From an uncultured Desulfotomaculum sp. (GTDB lineage Bacteria > Bacillota > Desulfotomaculia > Desulfotomaculales > Desulfotomaculaceae), in the NCBI GenBank assembly GCA_946411205.1, contig CAMKDG010000006.1, positions 1 to 52,281 on the forward strand: 52,281 nucleotides of DNA. Reading direction: 5' to 3'. This document shows, piece by piece, positions 35,934 to 45,274 of the stretch (positions within the stretch are counted from its first letter, which is position 1; every line of letters begins with the position of its first letter). A model generated the notes under the pieces. The model was given only the letters and a program-made list of their open reading frames with translations. It was not told where the DNA came from and made no database searches. The translations under genes and the position numbers were made by a program.

Positions 35934-36488
35934 TTAAACATCGAAGCGGGAATAAGAGCTATAGCAGTCCAAGCAAAACTTTTTATCGTTCTGCAGCCTA
36001 ATCCAGTTTGCTCCGGTAGTCTCTCCGCAGCACTCGCACACATAGGAAGCAAAAATTCGCGCCGGCTCCGGCAGCCGGATTTTGGTTTCCTTGATATCAA
36101 ACAAATCCTTCGGTTCACAGGACTGATAATAGGCCAAGGATTCCTCTCGTGTCATGCCAGCCGGTTTCTTCTTCAAAACCAACCGAACGGATTTTCCCGT
36201 ATTTCGGTGATAGAAGGAGAAGGCCTGCTTGCCGCGCAGGTGAAACAGCAAATTTCCCTTGCCAATGCTGCAACCAAGGATTACCTGAATGGCATCGACG
36301 CCGCAAGCATCGTTCTCAGCAATGCAGACGATCTGTTCGTCGTCGGAAATACAGGTATCGTGCTGGTTGTCGCCCGGAGCCAATTGTAACAGCTCCATGA
36401 TATACAGCGCAGCCTTATAGCCGATGGTCAGGCCGCCGCACTCATGTCCGTGAAATGCCACACAATTTTCCCAGATCGTTTTTCCCAT
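35934..36488 (-). CDS. FmdE-like protein with C-terminal zinc ribbon
   Basis: A 184-residue protein of the FmdE family (named after formylmethanofuran dehydrogenase subunit E). The N-terminal core carries FHGHECGGLTIGYKAALYI, ENDACGVDAIQVILGCSIGK and GNLLFHLRGKQAFSFY. The C-terminal zinc finger is CECCGETTGANW followed by FCLDC. In Firmicutes such proteins are often linked to molybdenum or tungsten enzymes, though no catalysis is established. GAGGAGG precedes the ATG. Its position between the Mo-cofactor block and the catabolic operon suits a metal or molybdopterin role, by inference. Confidence 0.85.
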   Translation of the reverse strand: MGKTIWENCVAFHGHECGGLTIGYKAALYIMELLQLAPGDNQHDTCISDDEQIVCIAENDACGVDAIQVILGCSIGKGNLLFHLRGKQAFSFYHRNTGKSVRLVLKKKPAGMTREESLAYYQSCEPKDLFDIKETKIRLPEPARIFASYVCECCGETTGANWIRLQNDKKFCLDCYSSYSRFDV

Positions 36489-36542
36489 GATAAAAAACCT
36501 CCTCTAATCACCAGCAACATGGCACGGTAACTCAAAAGTCGA

Positions 36543-36980
36543 TTACAGTGTTAGCAGCATTTTTATATGAGGGATACCGTCCTCCAAGAATTCGTCTGAG
36601 ATTTGTTGAAAGCCCAGTTGTTCATAAAACCCTTTCGCATAGGTTTGGGCTTCTAGATAAACCTTGTCAGCGCCCAGCTCTTCCTTCGCCACCCGGATCC
36701 CCTCTACCATGATTTTTTTGCCTAAACCGCTTCCCCGCTTGACTGTTAGAACCCTTCCGATAGAAACCTTGTCACAGCGTTGATTTGGGTCTACTACCCT
36801 AAGATAAGCCTGAATATGGTCGTTTTCTTTATAAAAGAGATGATAGGAAAAAAGGTCTTTGCCGTCCAATTCTTGGTAGGGACAGTTCTGTTCGACTACA
36901 AACACCGCTACCCTCACCTGTAACAAGTCGTATAACTCGCGAGTTGTCAAATCCTCAAAACGCTTAACAATCAGTTCCAT
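36543..36980 (-). CDS. GNAT acetyltransferase, ElaA-like
   Basis: A 145-residue GNAT-fold protein. ElaA features include the N-terminal LYDLLQVRVAVFVVEQNCPY, QELDGKDLFSYHLFY and the acetyl-CoA-binding motif A (SIGRVLTVKRGSGLGKKIMV) with the C-terminal FYEQLGFQQISDEFLEDGIP HI-type ending. Substrate is unknown for the family. It is co-directional with the FmdE-like gene (about 54 bases between) and divergent from the ygeX operon. Confidence 0.88.
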   Translation of the reverse strand: MELIVKRFEDLTTRELYDLLQVRVAVFVVEQNCPYQELDGKDLFSYHLFYKENDHIQAYLRVVDPNQRCDKVSIGRVLTVKRGSGLGKKIMVEGIRVAKEELGADKVYLEAQTYAKGFYEQLGFQQISDEFLEDGIPHIKMLLTL

Positions 36981-37285
36981 AATAGTCTCCCTATCTTTAA
37001 TACTAATTGCCTACTAGCTATAGCCTGGCTACATTATATACTGCGTCTAAGCCCAAAACAATCAAAGCCTGGTGGCAAGATGTCAAGCCTCTGGATTCTC
37101 AAAAAGGTACATTGAACAAGCTCAGGGTATTATGTAAAAATTGTAATGATTGCAGGACAAAACGGAAGAGGTGGCTATCACATATATTTACCTTTCAATT
37201 TTGTTTTAGGACCAATATTTACAGCTGTTTTTTGGCATGATAGTTGCGAATATAAATATTCATAATGTCAAAGGAGAGGTGCTCT
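36981..37285. other. Divergent intergenic region upstream of ygeX
   Basis: It contains the sigma-54 promoter at 37233-37248. Upstream, around 37055-37095, two similar direct repeats (TCAAAGCCTGG and TCAAGCCTCTGG, about 22 bases apart) lie at a distance suited to activator binding. An open frame from 37007 has no protein features and is not called. Confidence 0.4.
37233..37248 (+). promoter_or_regulatory. Sigma-54 promoter (-24/-12) of the ygeX operon
   Basis: TTGGCATGATAGTTGCG has GG at 37234-37235 and GC at 37246-37247 with exactly 10 bases between, and matches the consensus TGGCAY...TTGC nearly fully. It lies about 40 bases before the ygeX start. No sigma-54 activator is encoded close by; the nearest in the window is at 18319-19752. 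Confidence 0.82.
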
Positions 37286-38497
37286 ATGGATAAGATTCAA
37301 TGGGAAGCTAATAGGATGGTGGGAAAACAGCAAGTATCTACCGATTTTTTAAGTGAAAAAGAAATACAAAAGGCCAAACAGTTTCATCAAAGTTTCCCCG
37401 AGTACAGTATTACCCCACTACGTAGCCTGCATAACTTGGCTAAATTTTTAGGGGTAGCCGGTATTTACGTCAAGGATGAATCCTATCGCTTTGGCTTAAA
37501 CGCTTTTAAAGTACTGGGTGGTTCCTTTGCCATGGGTAAATATCTGGCTCAAAAGCTGGGTAAAGATATCGGTTCGTTGGATTACCATACATTGACTTCC
37601 GATGAAACCCGCCGCAGCTTAGGTGAAATTACCTTCGCCACCACTACCGATGGCAATCACGGTCGCGGCGTGGCCTGGACCGCTAATCGCCTGAAGCAAA
37701 AGTCGGTGGTGTATATGCCTAAGGGCTCTTCCCAGACTCGCCTGGAAAATATTCGTGCCGAGGGTGCTGAGGCCGCCATCGTTGAAATGAATTATGATGA
37801 TGCGGTACGAATGACGGCTGAAAATGCCCAAAAGTACGGTTGGATTATTGTTCAAGACACAGCCTGGGAGGGCTACGAGGAAATTCCCACATGGATTATG
37901 CAAGGCTATGGAACCATGGCCGCCGAGTCATTGGATCAATTGCGGCAATTTCAGGTGGAAAAACCCACCCATATCTTTGTTCAGGCCGGTGTAGGTTCCC
38001 TGGCGGGTGCCGTACAGGGCTATTTTGCAGCGGTCTTTGGGGAGGAGCGTCCCAAAACTATCATCGTGGAAGCAGACAAGGCAGATTGCCTTTATAAATC
38101 GGCCCTGGCCAACGACGGCAAACCCAGAGTGGTAGGCGGTGACATGGAGACGATTATGGCCGGTCTGGCTTGTGGGGAGCCCAATACCATTGGTTGGCGT
38201 GTCTTGAGAGATTACAGCGATATGTTTTTCTCCTGCCCCGACTGGCTAGCAGCCAAGGGCATGCGTGTATTGGGTAACCCTCTCGGTGAGGATTTGCGGG
38301 TAATCTCCGGTGAGTCCGGTGCTGTAACTGCTGGGTTAGTGTTTGAACTGATGAAATGCAAAGATCTGGAAGAAGCGAAAGCCCAATTGGGTCTGACGAA
38401 AGATTCTCAGATTCTCTTGTTTAGCACCGAAGGAGATACCGACCCGGATCATTACCGTAGCATTGTCTGGGATGGTAAGAATCCTAGTTATAAATAG
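37286..38497 (+). CDS. ygeX: 2,3-diaminopropionate ammonia-lyase
   Basis: A PLP enzyme (fold type II) converting 2,3-diaminopropionate to pyruvate and two ammonia. It is 403 residues, like E. coli YgeX/DpaL. The PLP lysine lies in YRFGLNAFKVLGGSFAMGKY; TTDGNHGRGVAWTANRLK binds phosphate/substrate; the VQAGVGSLAGAVQGYFAAVF glycine loop follows; GESGAVTAGLVFE lies near the C-terminus. The start was set at 37286 after AAGGAGAGGTG; the earlier ATG at 37265 overlaps this site. It is the first gene of the sigma-54-driven operon. Confidence 0.93.
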   Translation: MDKIQWEANRMVGKQQVSTDFLSEKEIQKAKQFHQSFPEYSITPLRSLHNLAKFLGVAGIYVKDESYRFGLNAFKVLGGSFAMGKYLAQKLGKDIGSLDYHTLTSDETRRSLGEITFATTTDGNHGRGVAWTANRLKQKSVVYMPKGSSQTRLENIRAEGAEAAIVEMNYDDAVRMTAENAQKYGWIIVQDTAWEGYEEIPTWIMQGYGTMAAESLDQLRQFQVEKPTHIFVQAGVGSLAGAVQGYFAAVFGEERPKTIIVEADKADCLYKSALANDGKPRVVGGDMETIMAGLACGEPNTIGWRVLRDYSDMFFSCPDWLAAKGMRVLGNPLGEDLRVISGESGAVTAGLVFELMKCKDLEEAKAQLGLTKDSQILLFSTEGDTDPDHYRSIVWDGKNPSYK

Positions 38498-38583
38498 AGC
38501 AACCCATTCAAATTGATTTTACAAGATTGTACAAGACGTAAGATATCAAGCCAGCAAAACTCCAATCCAGAGGTGGTAGAAAA

Positions 38584-39774
38584 ATGCTTACAGAACAAAG
38601 AAAGCAAAAACTAATCGAACTATGCCAGGAACTATTGCGCCAGCAAAGCTACTCCGGCGAAGAAGGCAAAGTTGTCAAGAGCATCTCCGAAGCGTTTCAA
38701 AAAATGGGCTTTGATGACTACTTTGTGGACAGCTACGGCAACGTCATTGGCCACATTAAAGGAAACAAACCCGGCAAAACCATTTTGTTCGACGGCCATA
38801 TAGACACTGTTCCGGTACCAGATGATTCTAAGTGGACGCAGGCACCCTTTGGCGGTGAACTGGTTGATGGCAAAATCTATGGTCGTGGTGCCTCGGACAT
38901 GAAGGGGGCGGTTAGTGCCATGATTGCTGCGGCAGCCTATTTTGCTGAAGACAGTCAGCGGGACTTTGCCGGAGACATTTATGTGGCCGGGGTGGTGCAC
39001 GAAGAAATCTTTGAAGGTATTGCTGCTAGAAAAATCAGTGAAGCAGTACAACCGGACTATGTGGTTATCGGTGAAGCTTCGGAGCTTAACCTCAAACGTG
39101 GCCAAAGGGGCCGGGCGGAAATTGTGGTAGAAACCTTTGGCAAGCCTGCCCACTCGGCCAACCCCGAAAAGGGTATTAATGCAGTGTTAAAAATGTCCAA
39201 GTTAATTGACCGTATCCAGGGGCTGGACACCCCGGAACAAGAGGTATTGGGCAAAGGAATTTTGGTACTGACCGATATTAAGTCCTCTCCCTATCCCGGA
39301 ACCTCGGTGGTTCCCGATCACTGCCGGGCAACCTACGACAGAAGATTGCTTGTGGGTGAAACTCCTGCATCGGTACTGGACCCCATTAAGGCACTCATTG
39401 CCGAAATGGCAAAGCAAGATCCCGAATTTAAAGCCCGTGCTTCCTTTGCTGTGGGCACAGAAAAATGCTATACCGGTGAGATTATCGAAGGAGAGCGCTT
39501 TTTCCCCGGTTGGCTTTACGACGAACAGGATGAATTGGTGCAAGCCGCCCTCAAAGGTTTAAGAGAAGTGGGCTTAAACCCGGAAGTGACCCATTATTCC
39601 TTCTGCACCAACGGCAGTCACTATGCCGGGGAAAAGGGCATTAAGACCATTGGGTTTGGTCCCTCCAGGGAAAATCTGGCCCACACCATTGATGAATACA
39701 TCGAAGTGGATCAACTCTGCAAAGGTGCCGAAGGGTACTATGCCATTATCAAGTCAGTACTTAAAAAAAGGTAA
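38584..39774 (+). CDS. ygeY: YgeY-type M20 metallohydrolase (selenium metabolism-linked)
   Basis: A 396-residue dinuclear-zinc hydrolase of the M20/ArgE family. Metal and catalytic motifs: TILFDGHIDTVPVP (His, Asp), YGRGASDMKGAVSAM (bridging Asp), VVHEEIFEGIA (catalytic Glu-Glu), VVIGEASELNLKRGQRGRAE and the C-terminal His in TIGFGPSRENLAHTIDEYIE. YgeY proteins co-occur with ygeX and selenium-dependent molybdenum hydroxylases and probably hydrolyse an N-carbamoyl or N-acyl intermediate, perhaps releasing diaminopropionate. It follows ygeX by 86 bases and ends 10 bases before the next gene. Confidence 0.92.
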   Translation: MLTEQRKQKLIELCQELLRQQSYSGEEGKVVKSISEAFQKMGFDDYFVDSYGNVIGHIKGNKPGKTILFDGHIDTVPVPDDSKWTQAPFGGELVDGKIYGRGASDMKGAVSAMIAAAAYFAEDSQRDFAGDIYVAGVVHEEIFEGIAARKISEAVQPDYVVIGEASELNLKRGQRGRAEIVVETFGKPAHSANPEKGINAVLKMSKLIDRIQGLDTPEQEVLGKGILVLTDIKSSPYPGTSVVPDHCRATYDRRLLVGETPASVLDPIKALIAEMAKQDPEFKARASFAVGTEKCYTGEIIEGERFFPGWLYDEQDELVQAALKGLREVGLNPEVTHYSFCTNGSHYAGEKGIKTIGFGPSRENLAHTIDEYIEVDQLCKGAEGYYAIIKSVLKKR

Positions 39775-39784
39775 GGAGAACCTA

Positions 39785-41377
39785 ATGAGAACTATCCTAA
39801 AAAACGGCTTACTTATCGACGGAACCGGTGAAAAAAGATTCCACGGCAGTGTGGCCATTGAGGGAGAACGAATTGTTGCCATTGGGGATATTCCAGAGCA
39901 GGACAATGATGAAGTAATTGATGTAAGCGGTTTGGTGGTAGCGCCGGGGTTCATTGATACGCACAGCCACTCGGATCTTAAGGTGTTGGTGGACCCCTAT
40001 ATCGAGCCCAAAATCCGTCAAGGGGTAACCACCGAGGTACTGGGACAGGATGGGATCTCCATGGCACCGCTGCCAGAACAATATATCAGCCCCTGGCGTA
40101 AGAATTTAGCGGGTTTGGATGGCGACAGTGACGACATTGACTGGCATTATAAGACAACAGACGGTTATTTAAAGCTAATGGAGCGGCAAGGAGTGGGACT
40201 CAATCAGAGCTATCTGGTGCCCCACGGCAATGTTCGGATGGAAGTATTGGGGTTAGGTAACCATCAACCCACAGCTGCAGAAATCAAAAAAATGTGCGAC
40301 GTTACCCGGCGGGAAATGGAGGCCGGAGCCTTTGGCTTATCCACCGGGCTGATCTACATGCCTTGCGCCTATTCAGGAACTTCTGAAATTATTGAATTGT
40401 GCAAAGTGGTAGCGGAATTTGACGGTGTGTTTGTGGTACACCAACGCAGTGAAGCGGATACTATTCTGCCATCCATGGCCGAAGTCATTGAAGTTGGCCG
40501 CCGTTCCGGTGTCAAGATACACTTCTCCCACTTTAAGGTTTGTGGTCGTAAAAACTGGCGTTTCATTGAACCGATGTTGGAACTTTTAGATCAAGCAGCA
40601 GCAGAGGGCATCCGGATCTCCTATGACCAGTACCCCTATGTGGCAGGCAGTACCATGCTGGGCGTTATTTTACCTCCCTGGGCTCACGACGGAGGTACCG
40701 ATATGTTACTCAAGCGCTTGCAAGATCCGGTGCAAAGGGAAAAGATGATTTATGACATAGAGCATGGTATCCCCGGTTGGGATGATTTTGTGGAATTTGC
40801 CGGCTTAGATCAAATATTTGTCACTAGCGTCAAAACAGCAAAAAATCAGGATCTGATTGGTAAGAGCCTAGTCGAAATTGGTCAGATCCGCGGCAAAGAC
40901 CCCTATCAAGCCACCTTTGATTTACTGTATGAAGAAGAAAATGCTGTGGGTATGGTGGATTTCTATGGTAAAGAAGAACACGTCATTACTTTTCTAACCC
41001 GCCCGGAGCAAAATGTTTGCACCGACGGATTGCTGGCGGGTAAGCCCCATCCCCGGGTGTATGGTTCCTTCCCTCGGGTGCTTGGACGTTATGTACGGGA
41101 ATTAAAAGCCTTAACCCTGGAAGATGCTATTTTCAAAATGACCTCACGACCAGCGGAAGTCTTTGGCTTTGTAGACCGAGGTACACTAAAAACCGGGTAT
41201 TATGCCGATATTGTCGTGTTTAACCCGGATACCATTATTGATAAGGGAACCTTTGTGGACCCTATTCAATATCCCGAGGGGATTGAACACGTGTTTATTA
41301 ACGGGGAAGCCGTTATCAAACAAGGTGTGTATCACACCTTGTTAGCCGGTAAAGTGCTGAGAAAACCTGTGAAGTAA
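39785..41377 (+). CDS. D-aminoacylase / N-acyl-D-amino-acid amidohydrolase family
   Basis: A 530-residue amidohydrolase of the D-aminoacylase family. The zinc ligands begin in APGFIDTHSHSDLKVLV; YDQYPYVAGSTMLGVILPPW, HFSHFKVCGRKNW and ISYDQYPY follow; the late Asp/Gly segment VGMVDFYGKEEHVITFLTRP is normal. In typical D-aminoacylases a cysteine of a GNCG motif bridges the two metals; here the aligned motif is VLGQDGISMAPLP, with Asp in place of Cys. A change of metal site or substrate is therefore likely. AAGGAG precedes the ATG at 39785. It replaces ygeW in the gene order known from E. coli. Confidence 0.88.
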   Translation: MRTILKNGLLIDGTGEKRFHGSVAIEGERIVAIGDIPEQDNDEVIDVSGLVVAPGFIDTHSHSDLKVLVDPYIEPKIRQGVTTEVLGQDGISMAPLPEQYISPWRKNLAGLDGDSDDIDWHYKTTDGYLKLMERQGVGLNQSYLVPHGNVRMEVLGLGNHQPTAAEIKKMCDVTRREMEAGAFGLSTGLIYMPCAYSGTSEIIELCKVVAEFDGVFVVHQRSEADTILPSMAEVIEVGRRSGVKIHFSHFKVCGRKNWRFIEPMLELLDQAAAEGIRISYDQYPYVAGSTMLGVILPPWAHDGGTDMLLKRLQDPVQREKMIYDIEHGIPGWDDFVEFAGLDQIFVTSVKTAKNQDLIGKSLVEIGQIRGKDPYQATFDLLYEEENAVGMVDFYGKEEHVITFLTRPEQNVCTDGLLAGKPHPRVYGSFPRVLGRYVRELKALTLEDAIFKMTSRPAEVFGFVDRGTLKTGYYADIVVFNPDTIIDKGTFVDPIQYPEGIEHVFINGEAVIKQGVYHTLLAGKVLRKPVK

Positions 41378-41389
41378 AGGAGTGGCGAG

Positions 41390-42718
41390 ATGCTGCTGGT
41401 TGGTAATGGAAAGGTAATCACAAGGGATGCCGCTAAGCCCTACTTGCCGGAGGGCTGCGTGGCCATACAGGACAATGTAATTGCTGAAGTAGGAACGACG
41501 GAGGAACTGAGAAAAAAATACCCCAGGGCAGACTATATAGATGCTGCAGGTAAAGTTATTATGCCGGGTATGATCAATACCCACATGCATCTATACAGTA
41601 CTTTTGCCCGGGGGATGGCCCTGAAGGATGCCCCCCCCGGTAACTTCCTCCAAATACTGGAACGGTTGTGGTGGCGGTTGGACAAAGTCCTTACCCTGGA
41701 AGACATCTATTACAGTGCAATGCTGCCCTTGGTGGATTGCATTAAGAATGGTACCACCACCATCTTTGATCACCATGCCAGTCCTGGGGCAGTAAAGGAA
41801 AGCCTATTTACCATTGCTAAAGCTACCAAGGAAATGGGTGTCCGTAGTTGCCTGTGTTATGAGGTATCCGATCGGGATGGTGATGAGGTTATGGAACAGG
41901 GTATCCAAGAAAATATGGACTTCATCCGGCATGCTAAGGATGCCGCTGATGAGATGGTCAAGGGCATGTTTGGGCTGCATGCCTCCCTAACCCTCAGTGA
42001 TGCTACCCTAGCCAAATGCTGTGAGGCGAATGCCGGTTCCGGTGTTGGCTATCATGTGCACACCGCCGAAGGCTTGGCTGATGTCATCGATGCCCAGGAG
42101 AAATATGGTCAGCGAGTGGTAGAACGTCTTGCCAGTTTTGGCATTCTAGGACCCAAAACCATCACAGCCCACTGTGTTCACATCAATGAAGAAGAAATGG
42201 CTTTATTAAAACAAAGCAGTAGCCGGGTGGTACACAACCCGGAGTCCAATATGGGGAACGCCGTGGGAGCTGCCCCGGTGATGGAAATGATGCAACGGGG
42301 TGTGTTCGTTGGTTTAGGTACCGATGGTTACACCAGTGATATGTTTGAATCCTTTAAAGTGGCCAATATCCTGCACAAACATACCCAACAGGACCCCAGT
42401 GCAGCCTGGGTAGAGGTTCCCAACATGCTATTTAAGAACAATCCGCTGATTGGCCAAGAATACTTTGATAAACCATTGGGTTGTCTGAAGCCTGGTGCCT
42501 ATGCCGATGTCATTGTCGTAGATTATACCCCTCCCACACCTATGACCACCGATAACCTCAATAGCCACATCTTATTTGGTATGTCGGGTCGGGCGGTGGA
42601 CACCACCATCATTAATGGACGGGTGGTTATGCACAATCGCCGGTTACAGGGCATAGACGAAGAGCAAATTTATGCTCAGGCAAGAGAATTAGCGCATAAA
42701 GTTTGGGAGAGATTTTAG
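41390..42718 (+). CDS. ssnA: Aminohydrolase SsnA
   Basis: A 442-residue member of the TrzN/ATZ-type amidohydrolases, the SsnA family linked to selenium-dependent molybdenum hydroxylases. Metal ligands: MINTHMHLYSTFARGM, GYHVHTAEGLADV, TITAHCVHINEEE and LGTDGYTSDMFESFK. Related proteins are guanine or chlorohydrolase-type deaminases, so deamination of a purine or its ring-opened derivative is likely. The gene starts 12 bases after the previous stop, with AAGGAGTGGCGAG upstream. Confidence 0.93.
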   Translation: MLLVGNGKVITRDAAKPYLPEGCVAIQDNVIAEVGTTEELRKKYPRADYIDAAGKVIMPGMINTHMHLYSTFARGMALKDAPPGNFLQILERLWWRLDKVLTLEDIYYSAMLPLVDCIKNGTTTIFDHHASPGAVKESLFTIAKATKEMGVRSCLCYEVSDRDGDEVMEQGIQENMDFIRHAKDAADEMVKGMFGLHASLTLSDATLAKCCEANAGSGVGYHVHTAEGLADVIDAQEKYGQRVVERLASFGILGPKTITAHCVHINEEEMALLKQSSSRVVHNPESNMGNAVGAAPVMEMMQRGVFVGLGTDGYTSDMFESFKVANILHKHTQQDPSAAWVEVPNMLFKNNPLIGQEYFDKPLGCLKPGAYADVIVVDYTPPTPMTTDNLNSHILFGMSGRAVDTTIINGRVVMHNRRLQGIDEEQIYAQARELAHKVWERF

Positions 42719-42758
42719 AAAGTACATCAATTTATCCAACGAAAGCGAGTGGTAACAA

Positions 42759-44108
42759 ATGGCAGATCATGTTGTAGCACCAGTTGATGAAATGTTACCA
42801 AAAGGAAAACTATTTGTTTTTGGTTTGCAGCATGTCATGGCTATGTATGCTGGAGCAGTGGCGGTGCCTATCATCATTGCCAACTCTCTGGGATTATCAA
42901 AGGAAGAATTAATTTATCTAATTAATGCCGATTTGTTGGTGGGTGGAATTGCAACCATTATCCAGTCGCTGGGTGTCTGGAAGTTGGGAATTAGAAGCCC
43001 CATTATGCAAGGGGTGTCCTTTGCTGCTGTGACACCCATGGTGATGGTAGGGGCTCAACATGGATTGCGGGGCATCTTTGGTGCTACCATTGCTGCTGGT
43101 CTGATCGGATTTCTGATTAGTCCTTACTTTAGTAGGCTTATACGCTTTTTCCCACCAGTGGTAACAGGTACCATTATTACCCTCATAGGAGTCTCTCTGA
43201 TGCCGGTGGCTGTGCGCTGGGCTGGCGGTGGTGTAGTAACAGCACCTGATTTTGGTAGTTTGAAATATATTGGCTTGGCCCTGGTGGTGCTGTTGTTTGT
43301 TATTCTGATGTTTCGATTTTTTACTGGTTTCTACCAAAGTATTGCGGTACTTTTGGGTTTGATTTTTGGCACAATTGTTGCCATACCCTTAGGAATGACA
43401 AATTTTTCCCAGGTAGGTACTGCTTCCTGGGTGCAAATTATCATCCCCTTCCATTTTGGCCTGCCCATTTTTGATATAACGTCTATTTTGGCGATGACCT
43501 TGGCCATGCTCGTTATTATGACAGAAACCACTGGCGATATGGTAGCCGTGGGTGAAATTGTTGGCCAGAAAGTGGACAGGGAAGGCTTAACCAGAGGTTT
43601 ACGGGCGGACTGCTTTTCCACCATGCTGGGTGGTGTGATGAACACCTTTCCCCATTCGGCCTTTGCCCAAAACGTTGGATTGTTAGCCCTTACCGGCATT
43701 AAAAGCCGTTTTGTGGTGGTGGCGGCAGGGATTATTCTGGCTGTACTGGGGCTGTTCCCGAAAGCTGCTGCTGTGGTGGCGGCTATTCCTCAACCGGTGT
43801 TGGGGGGTGCAGGGATTGCCTTGTTTGGTATGGTGGCGGCCAGCGGTATCCGGACATTAAGTAAAGTAACCTTCGATGGTACCAATAACTCCATGATTGT
43901 GGCCGTGAGCCTGGGGCTAGGCCTAATTCCTTTGGCTGTTCCCACTTTTTATCATCATATGCCCCAGTGGGCACAGCTCATATTGCACAGTGGTATTACC
44001 GCCGGTAGCTTAGTTGCCATTGCATTGAATTACTTCTTTAATGAAACCGGGAAAAAATGGGATGAAGAAGCAGAGGAAGCTGAAACCGCTGCCTATCAAA
44101 CCCACTAA
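42759..44108 (+). CDS. NCS2-family nucleobase permease (xanthine/urate type)
   Basis: A 449-residue membrane protein with about 12-14 helices, nucleobase:cation symporter-2 family. Family motifs: FGLQHVMAMYAGAVAVPIII, the TM8 region VGEIVGQKVDREGLTRGLRA, and the NCS2 signature FAQNVGLLALTGIKSRFVVV. The Q-N-x-G-x4-T arrangement belongs to the purine (xanthine/uric acid) branch; uracil cannot be fully excluded. It sits between ssnA and preA and would feed the catabolic enzymes. Confidence 0.92.
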   Translation: MADHVVAPVDEMLPKGKLFVFGLQHVMAMYAGAVAVPIIIANSLGLSKEELIYLINADLLVGGIATIIQSLGVWKLGIRSPIMQGVSFAAVTPMVMVGAQHGLRGIFGATIAAGLIGFLISPYFSRLIRFFPPVVTGTIITLIGVSLMPVAVRWAGGGVVTAPDFGSLKYIGLALVVLLFVILMFRFFTGFYQSIAVLLGLIFGTIVAIPLGMTNFSQVGTASWVQIIIPFHFGLPIFDITSILAMTLAMLVIMTETTGDMVAVGEIVGQKVDREGLTRGLRADCFSTMLGGVMNTFPHSAFAQNVGLLALTGIKSRFVVVAAGIILAVLGLFPKAAAVVAAIPQPVLGGAGIALFGMVAASGIRTLSKVTFDGTNNSMIVAVSLGLGLIPLAVPTFYHHMPQWAQLILHSGITAGSLVAIALNYFFNETGKKWDEEAEEAETAAYQTH

Positions 44109-44166
44109 AAGTCACGTAGCCTCCAGCATTAACACGTAACAAATTGCAATAAAGGAGAAATAACTA

Positions 44167-45246
44167 ATGGCTAAAATTAGCGTAAATATCTGCGGACTGG
44201 AATTTCCTAACCCAGTAATGCCCGCCGCTGGCCCCGGTTCCAAGGATGGAGCCATGTGTCAAGCCGCAGCTAAGGGGGGGGCAGGTGGCATTGTTACCAA
44301 AACGATTTCAGTAAAACCTGCCGAGATTCCCCGTCCTTGCATGGCTCAAGTGAAGGGTGGCTTCCTGAACACCGAACTGTGGTCCGAGCTACCCAAGGAG
44401 CAATGGCTGGAGAAAGAATACAAACTGGTCAAAGAAACCGGTGTGCCGGTGATTATTGGCCTAGGCTACACGGCAGAACAAATTAGTGAATTAGCCAGGC
44501 TGGTAAAACCTTACGCTGACGCCTTGGAACTGTCTACTCACTATGTGGGCACCGATGTAGCTCCCATGATTGATGCCTTAAAAGCCGCCAAAGCGGCAGT
44601 GGATGTGCCGGTATTTTTGAAAATGAGTCCTCACACCGACATTAAGGAAATAGCCAAAGCTGCAGAAGCCGCTGGGGCAGATGGTTTGGTGATGATCAAT
44701 TCCTTTGGTCCTTGCATGGGGATTGATGTGGCTACTGGTTTGCCCCTCATGGGTAGCAAAACCGGTTACGGTTGGCTTTCCGGGGCCGCCATTCGTCCTT
44801 TGGCGGTACGTTGTATTTATGATGTAGCTCAAGTTGTTAATATTCCCATCTTTGGTGTGGGTGGTGTCACCAGCGGCCGCGATGTAGCAGAGATGTTTAT
44901 GGCTGGGGCTTCAGCTGTCCAGGTTTGCACCGAAGGAATTCTCAAAGGACCCAATATCTACGGGAAAATTGCCAAGGAACTCAACGATTTCTTAGATAGC
45001 CACGGTTATACCGACATTGCCCAAATTAAAGGACTCACGCTCAAAAAAATGGCTGAGCGGGCGTATCGGGAAGATTCCATAGCTCCGGTGGTCAATCATG
45101 ATAGCTGTACTAAGTGTGGTATTTGCGAAGTTAGCTGTATGTATAGTGCCATTTCCAGGGAGGAGCAGCTAAAAATCGATCCGCTTAAATGCTTTGGCTG
45201 TGGTCTTTGTGTAACCCGTTGCCCCAAGAGTGCACTGTCCCTATAA
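44167..45246 (+). CDS. preA: Dihydropyrimidine dehydrogenase subunit PreA-like
   Basis: A 359-residue flavoprotein with C-terminal ferredoxin. The FMN TIM barrel covers about residues 1-290 (NPVMPAAGPGSKDGAMCQAA, MINSFGPCMGIDVATG, PIFGVGGVTSGRDVAEMFMA). It is followed by two [4Fe-4S] sites, CTKCGICEVSCMYSAI and CFGCGLCVTRCPKSAL. In bacteria PreA works with PreT to reduce or oxidise pyrimidines with NAD(H). No preT is present in the window, and PreA is shorter than E. coli PreA, so another electron partner is probable. Strong AAAGGAG before the ATG. Confidence 0.9.
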   Translation: MAKISVNICGLEFPNPVMPAAGPGSKDGAMCQAAAKGGAGGIVTKTISVKPAEIPRPCMAQVKGGFLNTELWSELPKEQWLEKEYKLVKETGVPVIIGLGYTAEQISELARLVKPYADALELSTHYVGTDVAPMIDALKAAKAAVDVPVFLKMSPHTDIKEIAKAAEAAGADGLVMINSFGPCMGIDVATGLPLMGSKTGYGWLSGAAIRPLAVRCIYDVAQVVNIPIFGVGGVTSGRDVAEMFMAGASAVQVCTEGILKGPNIYGKIAKELNDFLDSHGYTDIAQIKGLTLKKMAERAYREDSIAPVVNHDSCTKCGICEVSCMYSAISREEQLKIDPLKCFGCGLCVTRCPKSALSL

Positions 45247-45274
45247 GCGAAACTGAAACCACGGGGGAAATGTT

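Noticed and set aside
35886-36389. 167-codon plus-strand frame over the FmdE-like gene
   Set aside because: The minus strand encodes a recognisable FmdE protein with a zinc ribbon and strong ribosome binding site; the plus-strand frame is its antisense shadow.
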